DNA of 12,976 nucleotides from Gammaproteobacteria bacterium (GCA_026398715.1 JAPLSI010000170.1:1-12976), one strand, 5' to 3'. Positions 1-7,724 are shown, counted from the first letter of the stretch. A program made the numbers and translations. Notes: generated by a model from the letters alone, not told the origin.

Positions 1-7
1 TGGGCGC

Positions 8-1642
8 ATGACCATGGAAAAACCCTTTGCGATTACCCTGGACCCCGGCTCGTCGTTGGCCAACAAGACCGGCAGCTGGCGCACCGAGCGCCCCGTCTAT
101 GTCAATCGCCTGCCACCGTGCAATGCGCAGTGCCCCGCGGGCGAAGACATCCAGGGCTGGTTGTTCCATGCCGAAAGCGGCGACTACGAATCGGCCTGGC
201 GCCACCTCACGCGCGACAATCCGTTTCCCGCGATCATGGGCCGCGTCTGCTACCACTCCTGCGAAGGCGTGTGCAATCGCGCTCAGATCGATTCCGCGGT
301 GGGCATCAACTCCGTCGAGCGTTTCCTCGGCGATGAGGCGCTGAAACAGAAATGGCGCTTCGACGTACCCGAAGTCGAATCCGGAAAACACGTGCTCGTG
401 GTCGGCGCCGGACCCTCGGGCATGTCGGCGGCGTATCAGCTGCGCCGTCTCGGCCACGCCGTCACTGTCATCGAGGCGGGCCCGCTGCTGGGCGGAATGA
501 TGCGCTTCGGCATTCCCAAGTACCGGCTGCCGCGCGACGTGCTGGAAGCCGAAATGCAGCGCATCGTCGCCATGGGCGTTACGGTGCAATTGAATACGAA
601 AGTCACCGATGTCGCGCAGACGATGACCGACGGCGGCTTCGACGCCGCCTTCCTGGCGGTCGGCGCGCATATCGCCAAGCGCGCCTACATCCCGGCCAAG
701 GATTCCTCGCGCATCCTCGATGCGGTCGCCGTGTTGCGGTCGATGGACGACGGCGAGCAACCCATGCTCGGACGGCGCGTGGTGGTCTACGGCGGCGGCA
801 ATACCGCCATCGACGTCGCCCGCACCGCCAAGCGCCTGGGCGCGACGGAAGCGATCATCGTCTACCGGCGCACGCGCGAGAAAATGCCCGCGCACGACCT
901 CGAGGTCGAAGAGGCACTGCAGGAAGGCGTGATGGTCAAGTGGCTGTCCACCATCAAGAACGCGGACGGCGGCGTGCTGACCATCGAGAAGATGCGCCTG
1001 GACGAGCGCGGCAGTCCGCAACCGACCGGCGAATTCGAGACGCTGGAATCCGATTCGCTGGTACTGGCGCTCGGCCAGGACGTGGACCTGTCACTGCTCG
1101 ACAAAGTGCCCGGCCTGGAAATGAAGGACGGCGTGGTGCAGGTCGATCCGGCCACGATGATGACCGGCCATCCGGGCTTGTTCGCCGGCGGCGACATGGT
1201 GCCCGCGGACCGCAATGTCACCGTGGCGGTGGGGCACGGCAAGAAGGCAGCGCGGCACATCGATGCCTGGCTGCGCGGTACCCGTATCGAAGCCACCGCC
1301 AAATCCGCGCCGGCCAGTTTCGATCGGATGAACCCCTGGTACTACAGCGACGCGCCCAAGACCGTGCGGCCGCTACTGGATATCGCCCGGCGCACCAGCA
1401 GCTTCGACGAAGTGCAAGGCGGCCTGACCCAGGACAACGCGCTGTTCGAAGCGCGCCGCTGCCTGAGCTGCGGCAATTGTTTCGAATGCGACAACTGCTA
1501 CGGCGTCTGTCCCGACAACGCCGTGATCAAGCTTGGCGCCGGCAAGGGCTTCGAATTCAATTACGACTACTGCAAGGGCTGCGGCGTGTGCGTGGCCGAG
1601 TGCCCCTGCGGCGCGATCGAAATGGTGCCCGAGGGCCTCTAG
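8..1642 (+). CDS. GltD-like NAD(P)/FAD oxidoreductase with C-terminal 2x[4Fe-4S] ferredoxin domain (KorC-like)
   Basis: Likely a cytoplasmic flavoprotein moving electrons between NAD(P)H and ferredoxin-type centres, probably serving a 2-oxoacid:ferredoxin oxidoreductase. In order: an N-terminal cysteine region typical of GltD and dihydropyrimidine dehydrogenase (C38, C42, C81, C85, C89); a Rossmann FAD site GAGPSG at 133-138; a second nucleotide site GGGNTAID at 262-269; the family's GGD at 394-396; and a ferredoxin-like tail. The tail has C491/C494/C497/C501-Pro and C522/C525/C528/C532-Pro, fitting two [4Fe-4S] clusters, plus extra cysteines at 485, 488 and 534. At 544 residues it is longer than plain GltD (about 470) because of this tail. 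The start at 8 is provisional: no upstream stop is visible, and ATG at 14 is an alternative. The TGA inside ATGA at 8-11 could be the stop of a coupled upstream gene. The resemblance to Thauera KorC is from memory; the oxidoreductase class is secure, the partner inferred. Confidence 0.85.
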   Translation: MTMEKPFAITLDPGSSLANKTGSWRTERPVYVNRLPPCNAQCPAGEDIQGWLFHAESGDYESAWRHLTRDNPFPAIMGRVCYHSCEGVCNRAQIDSAVGINSVERFLGDEALKQKWRFDVPEVESGKHVLVVGAGPSGMSAAYQLRRLGHAVTVIEAGPLLGGMMRFGIPKYRLPRDVLEAEMQRIVAMGVTVQLNTKVTDVAQTMTDGGFDAAFLAVGAHIAKRAYIPAKDSSRILDAVAVLRSMDDGEQPMLGRRVVVYGGGNTAIDVARTAKRLGATEAIIVYRRTREKMPAHDLEVEEALQEGVMVKWLSTIKNADGGVLTIEKMRLDERGSPQPTGEFETLESDSLVLALGQDVDLSLLDKVPGLEMKDGVVQVDPATMMTGHPGLFAGGDMVPADRNVTVAVGHGKKAARHIDAWLRGTRIEATAKSAPASFDRMNPWYYSDAPKTVRPLLDIARRTSSFDEVQGGLTQDNALFEARRCLSCGNCFECDNCYGVCPDNAVIKLGAGKGFEFNYDYCKGCGVCVAECPCGAIEMVPEGL

Positions 1643-1655
1643 CAACTGCGCGGGC

Positions 1656-1943
1656 TTACGGCTCCTCGACCTCCATCACGATGCCCATCGTGCGCGCACA
1701 GTCTTCAGCTGCTTCAAGCGCACGAGTGGCGCCATCTTCGTCGTCGGTGCTGATCAGCACGAGATGCGTACCGGGTCCGATATCGTCGCTCAGGCCGGCG
1801 GAACTCGAATCAGGATCGTCCATGTGCGGCATCAGGTCGGAGATTTCCTCGACCGATTCGATGCCCTGCAGCGCGGAGAGTCGGTTGATCAGGGCGGAAG
1901 CGTCGTCTTCGCTGGCGGTCAGTCGTAGGCGCAGGTCGGTCAT
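1656..1943 (-). CDS. small acidic conserved-type hypothetical protein (95 aa)
   Basis: Function unknown. The protein begins MTDLRLRLTASEDD and is strongly acidic, with many Asp and Glu. The predicted order is strand (2-8), helix (11-24), strand (28-34), an acidic disordered-looking loop (38-55), strand (58-64), helix (68-82), strand (85-91). That beta-alpha-beta-beta-alpha-beta order would fit a ferredoxin-like (ACT/HMA-type) fold, but this is inference from residue pattern only. The frame is open to 2132, but the start at 1943 is preferred: GAGAG lies 6 nt before it (1950-1954), and a longer form would run into the DUF885 gene and have a non-conserved-looking basic leader. It converges on the oxidoreductase gene with a 13-nt gap and diverges from the DUF885 gene. 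Confidence 0.72.
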   Translation of the reverse strand: MTDLRLRLTASEDDASALINRLSALQGIESVEEISDLMPHMDDPDSSSAGLSDDIGPGTHLVLISTDDEDGATRALEAAEDCARTMGIVMEVEEP

Positions 1944-2060
1944 GGCGGTCTCTCGATGGGGCGAGCCACCATTAGGAGCCATCGTTCCGGAATCGCGGCC
2001 CAACGACGTTTTGGGGTCGGCAGAACGGGCCAGGCGCGACTGAAGCCAGGACAGCCACGC

Positions 2061-2089
2061 TTGCCCACCCGTCCGACTGTGTTCACTAT
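2061..2089 (+). promoter_or_regulatory. candidate sigma70-type promoter for the DUF885 gene
   Basis: TTGCCC at 2061-2066 and CACTAT at 2084-2089 are separated by 17 bp. The match is only moderate (4/6 and 3/6 to consensus). A start near 2096-2098 would leave a leader of about 20 nt before the ATG at 2117, which itself has only a weak ribosome site (GGA at 2105-2107). Confidence 0.25.
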
Positions 2090-2116
2090 CGGCGTTCACA
2101 CAACGGAACCACGCCC

Positions 2117-3916
2117 ATGTCGCGTTCGGCAATCGTCCTGCTGGCCCTGTGCTTCACCGCCGCTTCGTCCGCTGCCCTGGCGCAAGGCGCCGCGCCGCAA
2201 TCTGCCAGCGCCCCTTCCCCGGCCGCGGCACAGTGGCAGGCCATCGTTGCCGATTTTGAAGCCCACGAGCGCCGTGAATCGCCCTTCAGGGCCGGTCTGG
2301 AAGGCGATCGCGAAGCGCTGGCCCGCCTGCCGGATGTGACGCCTGCCGGCGACGCTCGCAGGCTCGCTGCCATGAAGGATTTCGCGCGCCGACTTGCCGC
2401 GCTCGATTCGGCCAAGCTCGAAGCCGAAGCGAAATTCAATCACGCCTTCCTCAAGCGCGTGGTGGACGAACGCATCGAAGAAGCGCGCTTCGATGGCGCG
2501 CGCCTGGCCTTCGATTCCGAAGGCGGCCCCGGCGGCACGCTGAATTATTTCGGGCGCGATACGCGCATCGCCGGACGCGCCGACGCGGATGCCTGGATGA
2601 AGCGACTCGCTGCCATGCCGGGTTACTTCGGCGACACCATCGCCAATGCGCGGCGCGGCATCAGCACGCGCTTCACGCAGCCGCGCAGTACGGTGCAAAG
2701 CGCCATCGAACTGGCGCGCGTGGAGGTCGCCATTGCTGCCGATGCCGAGCCTCTGTTGCAGCCCTTTGCCAAACCCTGGCCCGGCGTTGCGGCCAAGGAC
2801 CAGGCCGCCATGCGCGCCGAGGCCGCCCGGCTGGTTGCAGAAAAGATCGTGCCTGCGCGCAAGCAATGGCTCGCGTTCCTGGAAAGTGAATACTTGCCGG
2901 CGGCGCGCGCGCAGGCGGGACTGGGTTCGCTGGACGGTGGGCGCGAGTACTACAGCTTCCTGGCGCGGTCCTACACCACTACCGCGATGACCCCGGATGA
3001 AATCCACGCCGTGGGCCAGCGCGAAGTCGCGCGCATCCGCGCGGCGATGGACCTGCAGGTCGCGGCCAGTGAGTTCAAGGGCAGCTTTGCGGAATTCCTG
3101 GCGTGGCTGCGCAGCGACCCGCGCTTCTACGCCAAGTCGCGCACCGAACTGATGGAGAAGGCCTCGGAAATGGCCAAGCGCGCCGACAACGGCCTGCCCG
3201 CGCTGTTCCGCAAATCACTGCCGCGCTTGCCCTACGGCGTGCGTGCGGTGCCGCGCGAGATCGAGGACCAGTACACCACCGGGCGCTATTCGTCGGGGTC
3301 CTTGCAACTGGGTGTAGCCGGCGGCTATCTCGTCAACACTGGCCGCCTGGACCAGCGCCCGTTGTATGAATTGCCCGCACTCACGTTGCACGAGGCCGTG
3401 CCCGGGCACCATCTGCAAATTTCCATTGCACAGGAACTCGCCGAACAGCCCTGGTTCCGGCGCAACGCCGACGTCACGGCCTTCACCGAAGGCTGGGGCC
3501 TGTACTCCGAATACCTCGGCGAGGAAATGGGTTTCTATCGCGATCCGTTCGAGCGCTTCGGCCGCTTGTCCTACGAGATGTGGCGCGCCTGCCGGCTGGT
3601 CGCCGACACCGGCATCCACTGGATGGGCTGGACCGTCGAACAGGCCCGCGCCTGCTTCCGCGACAACTCCGCATTGGCCCCGCACAACATCGAAACCGAG
3701 CTGCAACGCTATGTCGGCTGGCCCGGCCAGGCGCTGGGCTACAAGATCGGCGAGCTCAAGCTGAAGGCCCTGCGCGAACGCGCCAGTGCTGCGCTGGGCG
3801 ACAAGTTCGACGTTCGCGAATTCCACGACACCCTTCTGCTCGGCGGCGCGATGCCGCTGGCGATGCTTGAAGCGCGGGTGGAAGCATGGATCAGCGAGAA
3901 GACAGCGGCGCCTTGA
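2117..3916 (+). CDS. DUF885 family exported putative zinc metallopeptidase
   Basis: A 599-residue protein with the size and signature of the DUF885 family. Residues 1-22 form a Sec signal peptide (basic start, hydrophobic core, likely cut after ALA22 before Gln23); there is no lipobox at Cys12, so a soluble periplasmic protein is expected. The diagnostic motif is HEAVPGHH at 425-432, followed by FTEGWGLYSE at 456-465. By analogy with gluzincins, the motif histidines and E458 would hold a zinc and E426 would be the catalytic base; this is inference from family pattern. The substrate is unknown, with peptides the usual assumption. The frame runs uninterrupted. It ends 12 bp before the stop of the convergent YgjP-type gene, with no obvious terminator between them. 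Confidence 0.9.
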   Translation: MSRSAIVLLALCFTAASSAALAQGAAPQSASAPSPAAAQWQAIVADFEAHERRESPFRAGLEGDREALARLPDVTPAGDARRLAAMKDFARRLAALDSAKLEAEAKFNHAFLKRVVDERIEEARFDGARLAFDSEGGPGGTLNYFGRDTRIAGRADADAWMKRLAAMPGYFGDTIANARRGISTRFTQPRSTVQSAIELARVEVAIAADAEPLLQPFAKPWPGVAAKDQAAMRAEAARLVAEKIVPARKQWLAFLESEYLPAARAQAGLGSLDGGREYYSFLARSYTTTAMTPDEIHAVGQREVARIRAAMDLQVAASEFKGSFAEFLAWLRSDPRFYAKSRTELMEKASEMAKRADNGLPALFRKSLPRLPYGVRAVPREIEDQYTTGRYSSGSLQLGVAGGYLVNTGRLDQRPLYELPALTLHEAVPGHHLQISIAQELAEQPWFRRNADVTAFTEGWGLYSEYLGEEMGFYRDPFERFGRLSYEMWRACRLVADTGIHWMGWTVEQARACFRDNSALAPHNIETELQRYVGWPGQALGYKIGELKLKALRERASAALGDKFDVREFHDTLLLGGAMPLAMLEARVEAWISEKTAAP

Positions 3917-3928
3917 TTCCCACCTAAC

Positions 3929-4420
3929 TCAAGCGGCATCCCGATGCGTCAGGTACAGGCGCAAGTCGAACTCCAACTGGTGATAGTCGGGCGCCATGTG
4001 CGTGCATAGCTGGTAGAAGGCCTTGTTGTGCTCGCCCTCCTTCAGGTGCGCGAGTTCGTGCACCACGATCATCCTCAGGAATTCGGCGGGCGCATCCCGG
4101 AATACGGTGGCAATCCGGATCTCGCGGCTGGCCTTCAGCTTGCCGCCTTGCACGCGCGATATGGTGGTGTGGGTACCGAGCGCGTGCTTCATCACCTGAA
4201 GCTTGCTGTCGTAGATCACCTTGGCCAAGGGCACCGACTTTCGCAGGTACTGGTCCTTCAGCGCCAGGACGTAGTCGCGCAACTGGCCGTCGCTGCGCAC
4301 GGCGTGGGCCTGGCCGTATTTGTCGGCCAGCAGGGCGCCCAGGCTTCCCTGCGCGATCAACTCGCGTACGCGCGCCTGCACGTGATCCGGATAGCCGGAC
4401 AGATACTTCAATTCTTCCAT
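3929..4420 (-). CDS. YgjP/DUF45-type (M48-like) zinc metallopeptidase
   Basis: A 163-residue cytoplasmic protein of the YgjP_like metallopeptidase family, often annotated as M48 family. The zinc signature HELAH lies at 121-125 (H121, E122 base, H125) and is followed by HNKAFYQLC from 131, where H131 is the probable third ligand. The preceding GGKLKAS...IRIATVF stretch and the DYHQLEFDLRLYL tail are typical of the family. The frame extends to 4558, but the start at 4420 (MEELKYLSGYP) is chosen because family members begin at this point and the upstream extension looks non-coding. The ribosome site is weak. It is the last of three minus-strand genes, 85 bp beyond the membrane-protein gene. The family is secure; the physiological substrate is not known. 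Confidence 0.88.
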   Translation of the reverse strand: MEELKYLSGYPDHVQARVRELIAQGSLGALLADKYGQAHAVRSDGQLRDYVLALKDQYLRKSVPLAKVIYDSKLQVMKHALGTHTTISRVQGGKLKASREIRIATVFRDAPAEFLRMIVVHELAHLKEGEHNKAFYQLCTHMAPDYHQLEFDLRLYLTHRDAA

Positions 4421-4480
4421 CGGTCGCCATGATGGGCCAGAAATCCCCGGCGGGACACCCGCATGATCGCAGTCGACCAT

Positions 4481-4501
4481 GGCGGTGGCTGGCACACCGC
4501 C
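4481..4501 (-). terminator. stem-loop just after the membrane-protein gene (terminator-like, no U tract)
   Basis: GGCGGTG at 4481-4487 pairs perfectly with CACCGCC at 4495-4501, giving a 7-bp GC-rich stem with a 7-nt loop. On the minus strand it begins 4 nt past the stop codon of the 244-residue protein gene. No run of T follows on the minus strand, so it is either a weak attenuator, an mRNA-stabilising 3' hairpin, or chance. It would partly separate that gene from the YgjP-type gene downstream. Confidence 0.3.
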
Positions 4502-4505
4502 CGGA

Positions 4506-5240
4506 TTACTCGCCACCCGCGATCGGCAGGTCCCGTATGTTGATGTGCTGGCGCCCATCGCGCAGGGTTGCCGTCAGGAACAACTGCCGTTCGCCGCGGT
4601 ACATGACTTCCAATGCCGACCGGTTCTGGGCGAGGACCTGCTCGACGTAGCCCAGGGCGATCAGTTTCTGCCGCATTTGCCCCAGGTCGAATTCGGGAGC
4701 CAGCGCGACGTACGCGTACTCGGTCACCTCACCTGCCTGTCGATACTGGGTCTGGCGCAGGGCCAGTCCCTTGGGCCATGGCTGCGGGTCCGGACCGGTC
4801 GACGAGTTCAACGCCATCGCGTCCACGCGATCGGCCAGGGCAGGTGCCACTGCCGCCGCAGTCGCCGCAGTTGCCGCCACCGCGCGCGTCGCGTCCTGGA
4901 TAGCCCCATCGGCCGCGCTGGCGAGTGCCGCCTGCGGGTCTGCCAGCGCATCGCGCGTGCGGTCGAACGATGTCCTCGCGTCTTCCAACGCGCGTGCCGC
5001 CTCCGTCACGGCAGCCGCGCCCTGGGTCCCTTCCAGCACGCGGGTCGCGTGCTCGCCCGACCCGGAGACCATCGCGACAGTGGCGTCTGCCATCTTGGCA
5101 AGCGCGGCGGAATTCCACTCGGTGGACCGCCAGATGACGATGAATGCGACGACGATCGCCAACATGCCGAACACCGCGGCGCCAGCGAGGCCGAGAACGA
5201 TGGTACGGGGGGATAGCTTGGATAACTTCGACAGGTTCAT
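4506..5240 (-). CDS. hypothetical single-pass membrane protein, alanine-rich
   Basis: A 244-residue protein I do not recognise. It has a short basic start with a doubled LSK unit (residues 3-8), one strong membrane segment at about 14-36, then an Ala-rich, probably helical stretch at about 45-140 (including a run of almost pure Ala/Thr/Val at 120-134). A folded-looking C-terminal part at 150-244 ends in strand-like segments (EYAYVALAP, QLFLTATLR, HINIRDLPI). The layout suggests an N-in membrane anchor, a periplasmic helical stalk and a small globular domain. The start at 5240 is supported by GGAG 6 nt upstream (5247-5250). It lies 116 bp downstream of the HPF gene on the same strand; co-transcription is possible but not shown. 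Confidence 0.78.
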   Translation of the reverse strand: MNLSKLSKLSPRTIVLGLAGAAVFGMLAIVVAFIVIWRSTEWNSAALAKMADATVAMVSGSGEHATRVLEGTQGAAAVTEAARALEDARTSFDRTRDALADPQAALASAADGAIQDATRAVAATAATAAAVAPALADRVDAMALNSSTGPDPQPWPKGLALRQTQYRQAGEVTEYAYVALAPEFDLGQMRQKLIALGYVEQVLAQNRSALEVMYRGERQLFLTATLRDGRQHINIRDLPIAGGE

Positions 5241-5356
5241 GCCTTACTCCACTCGGAAATTGTTGACGGGTCGGAACCCGGCTTGCGTGTTCGATACAGG
5301 CTGTACAGCACGTCGCACAAAAGCAGCGCGCCGGTGGGATGCCAACTAACCATGCT

Positions 5357-5689
5357 TCACCGAAAGCCCCGCGCCTGGTCCCGGGTACGACCGATGCGAC
5401 GGGCCGTGGCCCGGTCGATGCGGTCGGCGGCCCGGTCGATGGCCACGTACAGGTCGGGGTCGCGCTCGCGCACGATGATCGACGCCAGGGTCGGCCCACG
5501 CACCTCGACCACGCAGTGCTTGTCGATGCCCCCGCGCGGTCCGTTAACGTCCGCCACCCGCACTTGCACGGATCCCAGCAGGGGCTCGTACCGATTCAGC
5601 GCGGTCTTCAACCGGCGATGCGCGTAATCGCTGATCGCCTGGGTGAGGGAGATTCCTTGGGAAACTATGCCAATGCGCATGTCAGTCAT
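5357..5689 (-). CDS. short HPF/RaiA-type ribosome hibernation factor (S30AE family)
   Basis: A 110-residue protein matching the Ribosomal_S30AE (HPF/YfiA) family in length and pattern. It has an N-terminal strand (MRIGIVSQG), a helix with a basic face (AISDYAHRRLKTALNRYE), strands around VQVRVADVN and HCVVEVRG, and the final DLYVAIDRAADRIDRATARR helix. Members bind the small ribosomal subunit in the decoding region and silence ribosomes in stationary phase or stress. There is no long C-terminal dimerisation domain, so it is the short type. Two in-frame starts (5689 and 5680) are possible; neither has a clear ribosome site, and 5680 aligns better with the usual family N-terminus. It diverges from the LysR-type gene across 86 bp rather than sitting beside rpoN or PTS genes, which is where the main HPF of many proteobacteria is found. 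Confidence 0.85.
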   Translation of the reverse strand: MTDMRIGIVSQGISLTQAISDYAHRRLKTALNRYEPLLGSVQVRVADVNGPRGGIDKHCVVEVRGPTLASIIVRERDPDLYVAIDRAADRIDRATARRIGRTRDQARGFR

Positions 5690-5740
5690 CCGATGGGAGG
5701 GGATGTCAGGTTGAAGCCGGCCGAATCATCGGTCAATATG

Positions 5741-5746
5741 GATAAT
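5741..5746 (+). promoter_or_regulatory. candidate -10 element for the NhaR-type gene
   Basis: GATAAT matches TATAAT at 5 of 6 positions, inside an AT-rich patch (about 5727-5750) that stands out from the GC-rich surroundings. A start near 5753 would give a leader of about 23 nt to the ATG at 5776. No good -35 is present at 17 bp. TTGAAG at 5711-5716 is 24 bp away, so an activator-assisted or weak promoter is possible. The same patch is where an autoregulatory LysR site would be expected. Confidence 0.3.
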
Positions 5747-5775
5747 CAAGGCGATTGCATCGGGAAATACGAACC

Positions 5776-6693
5776 ATGAATCTCAAGCACCTTCGCTATT
5801 TCTGGGCCGTGGCCCGCTTCGGCGGCGTGGCCCGGGCTGCGGAGAAGCTCGACCTGTCCCCGCAGACGCTCAGTGGGCAGATCGCCGAATTGCAGCTGGC
5901 GTTGGGGGTGGAGTTGCTCAAACAGGTCGGGCGGCGCCTGGAGCTGACCGACGCCGGACGCATCGCGTATTCGTATGCAGACGAGATATTCGGGCTGGTG
6001 GACGAGCTGGGTTCGCAGATCCGCGCGATGCCCAGCGGACGCGCCCGGCTGTTTCGCGTGGGAATGACCGACGCGGTGCCGCGCTCGCTGGCGTTTCGCT
6101 TGCTGGCGCCCCTGGTCGCGGATGAAAGCATCCGCTTGACCGCAAGCCACGAGCGACTCGACGTATTGCTCGCCGACCTCGCCCTGCACCGCCTGGACCT
6201 GGTGATTGCCGACCGGCCCCTGCCGTCCAGCAGCGCGGTGAAGGCATTCAACCACGTGCTTGGCGACGCACCGATGGCGTTGTTCGCCAAGCCGGCCATG
6301 GCGCGCCGGCTACGGAAAGGATTTCCTGCGTCCCTCGAGGGTGCACCCGTGGTGGTGCCAGGACGCGACAGCGTCGTTCACGAGCAGTTCCAGGCCTGGC
6401 TCGAGCGACACCGCCTGTCGGTACGAATCGTCGGCGAGTTCGACGACGGTAGCCTGATGAAGACCTTCGGCGCCTCCGGAATCGGCGCGTTCCCCGCGCC
6501 ACTGACGGTGCGCGATGAAATCGAACGCCTGTACGGCGTCGAGCTGGTCGGGGTTATGGAGGGCGTCACCGAACGCTATTACGCGATCTCAACCGAGCGA
6601 CGAGCCACCGACCCGCAAGTGGTCAAGCTGCTGGCGCTGGCCGATCAGCTGTTGGAAGACCCTGCGCGGCCAGCAAAGGCAACGCGCCCGTAA
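5776..6693 (+). CDS. LysR-family transcriptional regulator, NhaR type
   Basis: A 305-residue DNA-binding regulator. The N-terminus MNLKHLRYFWAVARFGGVAR and the winged helix-turn-helix at about 15-40 (AAEKLDLSPQTLSGQI) are the NhaR subtype signature; the canonical LysR N-terminus differs. Residues from about 90 to 297 form the periplasmic-binding-like effector domain. In E. coli NhaR activates the nhaA sodium/proton antiporter gene and other targets; that role is not shown here. The start at 5776 is preferred over an in-frame TTG at 5755 because homologues begin MNLKHLRYF and GGGAA lies 9 nt upstream (5762-5766). It is divergent from the HPF gene, a common arrangement for a LysR regulator and a target, and the only recognised antiporter gene in the window is 2 kb downstream. 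The subtype is likely; the targets are unknown. Confidence 0.87.
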   Translation: MNLKHLRYFWAVARFGGVARAAEKLDLSPQTLSGQIAELQLALGVELLKQVGRRLELTDAGRIAYSYADEIFGLVDELGSQIRAMPSGRARLFRVGMTDAVPRSLAFRLLAPLVADESIRLTASHERLDVLLADLALHRLDLVIADRPLPSSSAVKAFNHVLGDAPMALFAKPAMARRLRKGFPASLEGAPVVVPGRDSVVHEQFQAWLERHRLSVRIVGEFDDGSLMKTFGASGIGAFPAPLTVRDEIERLYGVELVGVMEGVTERYYAISTERRATDPQVVKLLALADQLLEDPARPAKATRP

Positions 6694-6761
6694 CGCCATC
6701 CTGCCCGGCGCGCTGCTCGCGGGCCTTGCCGGCTCCGCCGATCCCGCCGCGCAGATGCTGG

Positions 6762-7724
6762 CTAGTCTGCATGTTGTTCGACGAACCGCGCGATCGCGCG
6801 CGCCGACGTCTCGTCATGGCCGAGCAACACATGCCCGCCGTCGGGAAACATCAGCAGTTCGGACGATGGCATCTGCCGCGCGATGGCCTTCGACGTGCCT
6901 GCGGTGCCGAAGCGGTCATCCTCGGCGGAAATGATCAGCGTCGGAATGCGAATGCCGCGGAAATCCATCCTGGCCGGATGCCCGGCGAGATGCGCATCAT
7001 TGAGCATGCCTTGCCAGCGCGCACTGATGGGAAGCATCTGGTCCAGGATGCGATAGGCGCGATCGCGCTCGTCGGCAGGCACCTGGTCGAGCAATGCGGG
7101 ATCGGTGGCCAGCAGGAAACCAATCAATTTTTTCGGCGCAAGCTTGCGCGCCGACCAGTAGGCAAAATCGGACGTCACCAGCCTGCGTACCATCCATTCC
7201 TGCGCGGGGCTCATCTCATTGGGATCATGGCCCTGCACGTTCGCGGCCGGCACGATCAGGATCAGCGCCGACGTGCGGTCGGGATGCCGAATCGCAAACT
7301 GCACGGCCGACAGCGCGCCCGCCGATCCGCCGGCGACCACCACCTTGTCGAGTTGCAGATGATCGAGCAGCGCCACGAACGCATCGGCCTGCGCTTCCGA
7401 TGAATGGTCCGGCGGAAAACTGCTGCGCAGGTAGCCGAACCGCGACGGTGCAATCACTTGCACGCCCTGGGCAGCGACCTTTTCGGAAAACAGCAGGCCC
7501 TGGTCGAAGCCGCCACCGGTGCCGTGGATCATCAGCAGTGGCGGGCCGACGCCGGCGACGGCATATTCCATGCGGCCGCCTGCCGTGGCAATCGTCGCGC
7601 TGCGACCTTCGAGGCGAGCGCGTGCTTCGCGAAGGTCGGCCTTGAACAAGGCGAAAACGACGATAGCGGCTAATGCTGCAACCGCCGCTGCCAGAAGCCA
7701 CTTGCGTCGCCGGGACATTGCCAT
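6762..7724 (-). CDS. alpha/beta hydrolase with N-terminal membrane anchor
   Basis: A 320-residue alpha/beta-hydrolase fold protein. A basic start (SRRRKW) and hydrophobic segment at about 9-27 form an uncleaved signal anchor, so the catalytic domain is expected in the periplasm. HGTGG at 67-71 is the oxyanion loop. GGSAG at 132-136 is the nucleophile elbow with Ser134. The acid is D269 or D270 (SAEDDRFG) and the base is His298 (GGH). A lid region spans about 165-250. The substrate cannot be told from sequence; esterase or C-C hydrolase activity is possible. The frame is open to 7955, but the start at 7724 has AGGAG 7 nt upstream (7732-7736); a second ATG at 7718 is also usable. It converges on the LysR-type gene with a 68-bp gap. 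Confidence 0.88.
   Translation of the reverse strand: MAMSRRRKWLLAAAVAALAAIVVFALFKADLREARARLEGRSATIATAGGRMEYAVAGVGPPLLMIHGTGGGFDQGLLFSEKVAAQGVQVIAPSRFGYLRSSFPPDHSSEAQADAFVALLDHLQLDKVVVAGGSAGALSAVQFAIRHPDRTSALILIVPAANVQGHDPNEMSPAQEWMVRRLVTSDFAYWSARKLAPKKLIGFLLATDPALLDQVPADERDRAYRILDQMLPISARWQGMLNDAHLAGHPARMDFRGIRIPTLIISAEDDRFGTAGTSKAIARQMPSSELLMFPDGGHVLLGHDETSARAIARFVEQHAD

Noticed and set aside
352..2043. 563-residue open frame on the plus strand across the oxidoreductase gene
   Set aside because: It is Arg-, Ala- and Gly-rich out-of-frame translation of a gene with clear cofactor motifs; such frames arise from GC-rich third positions.
1944..2132. N-terminal extension of the small acidic protein
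   Set aside because: It would overlap the DUF885 start, its residue make-up differs from the acidic core, and a ribosome site sits before 1943.
2096..3007. 303-residue minus-strand frame opposite the DUF885 gene
   Set aside because: It has no domain or signal, is antisense to a gene with a signal peptide and a conserved motif, and has no ribosome site.
3215..3826. 203-residue minus-strand frame opposite the DUF885 gene
   Set aside because: It is antisense to the conserved HEAVPGHH region, whose codon constraint explains the open frame.
3924..4430. 168-residue frame on the same strand as the YgjP-type gene
   Set aside because: It is a shifted reading of the same DNA, Arg- and Gly-rich; the other frame holds HELAH and family sequence.
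4853..4885. GCC/GCA tandem-like run considered as a DNA repeat
   Set aside because: It encodes the Ala/Val/Thr helix of the membrane protein with varied codons, so it is protein low complexity and not a DNA repeat.
5755..5775. TTG start for the LysR-type gene
   Set aside because: Family members begin at the MNLKHLRYF methionine (5776), which has its own ribosome site.
6703..6724. GC-rich hairpin between the convergent LysR-type and hydrolase genes, considered as a shared terminator
   Set aside because: The stem is bulged, pairing is 4 bp plus a broken outer part, and neither strand has a T run.
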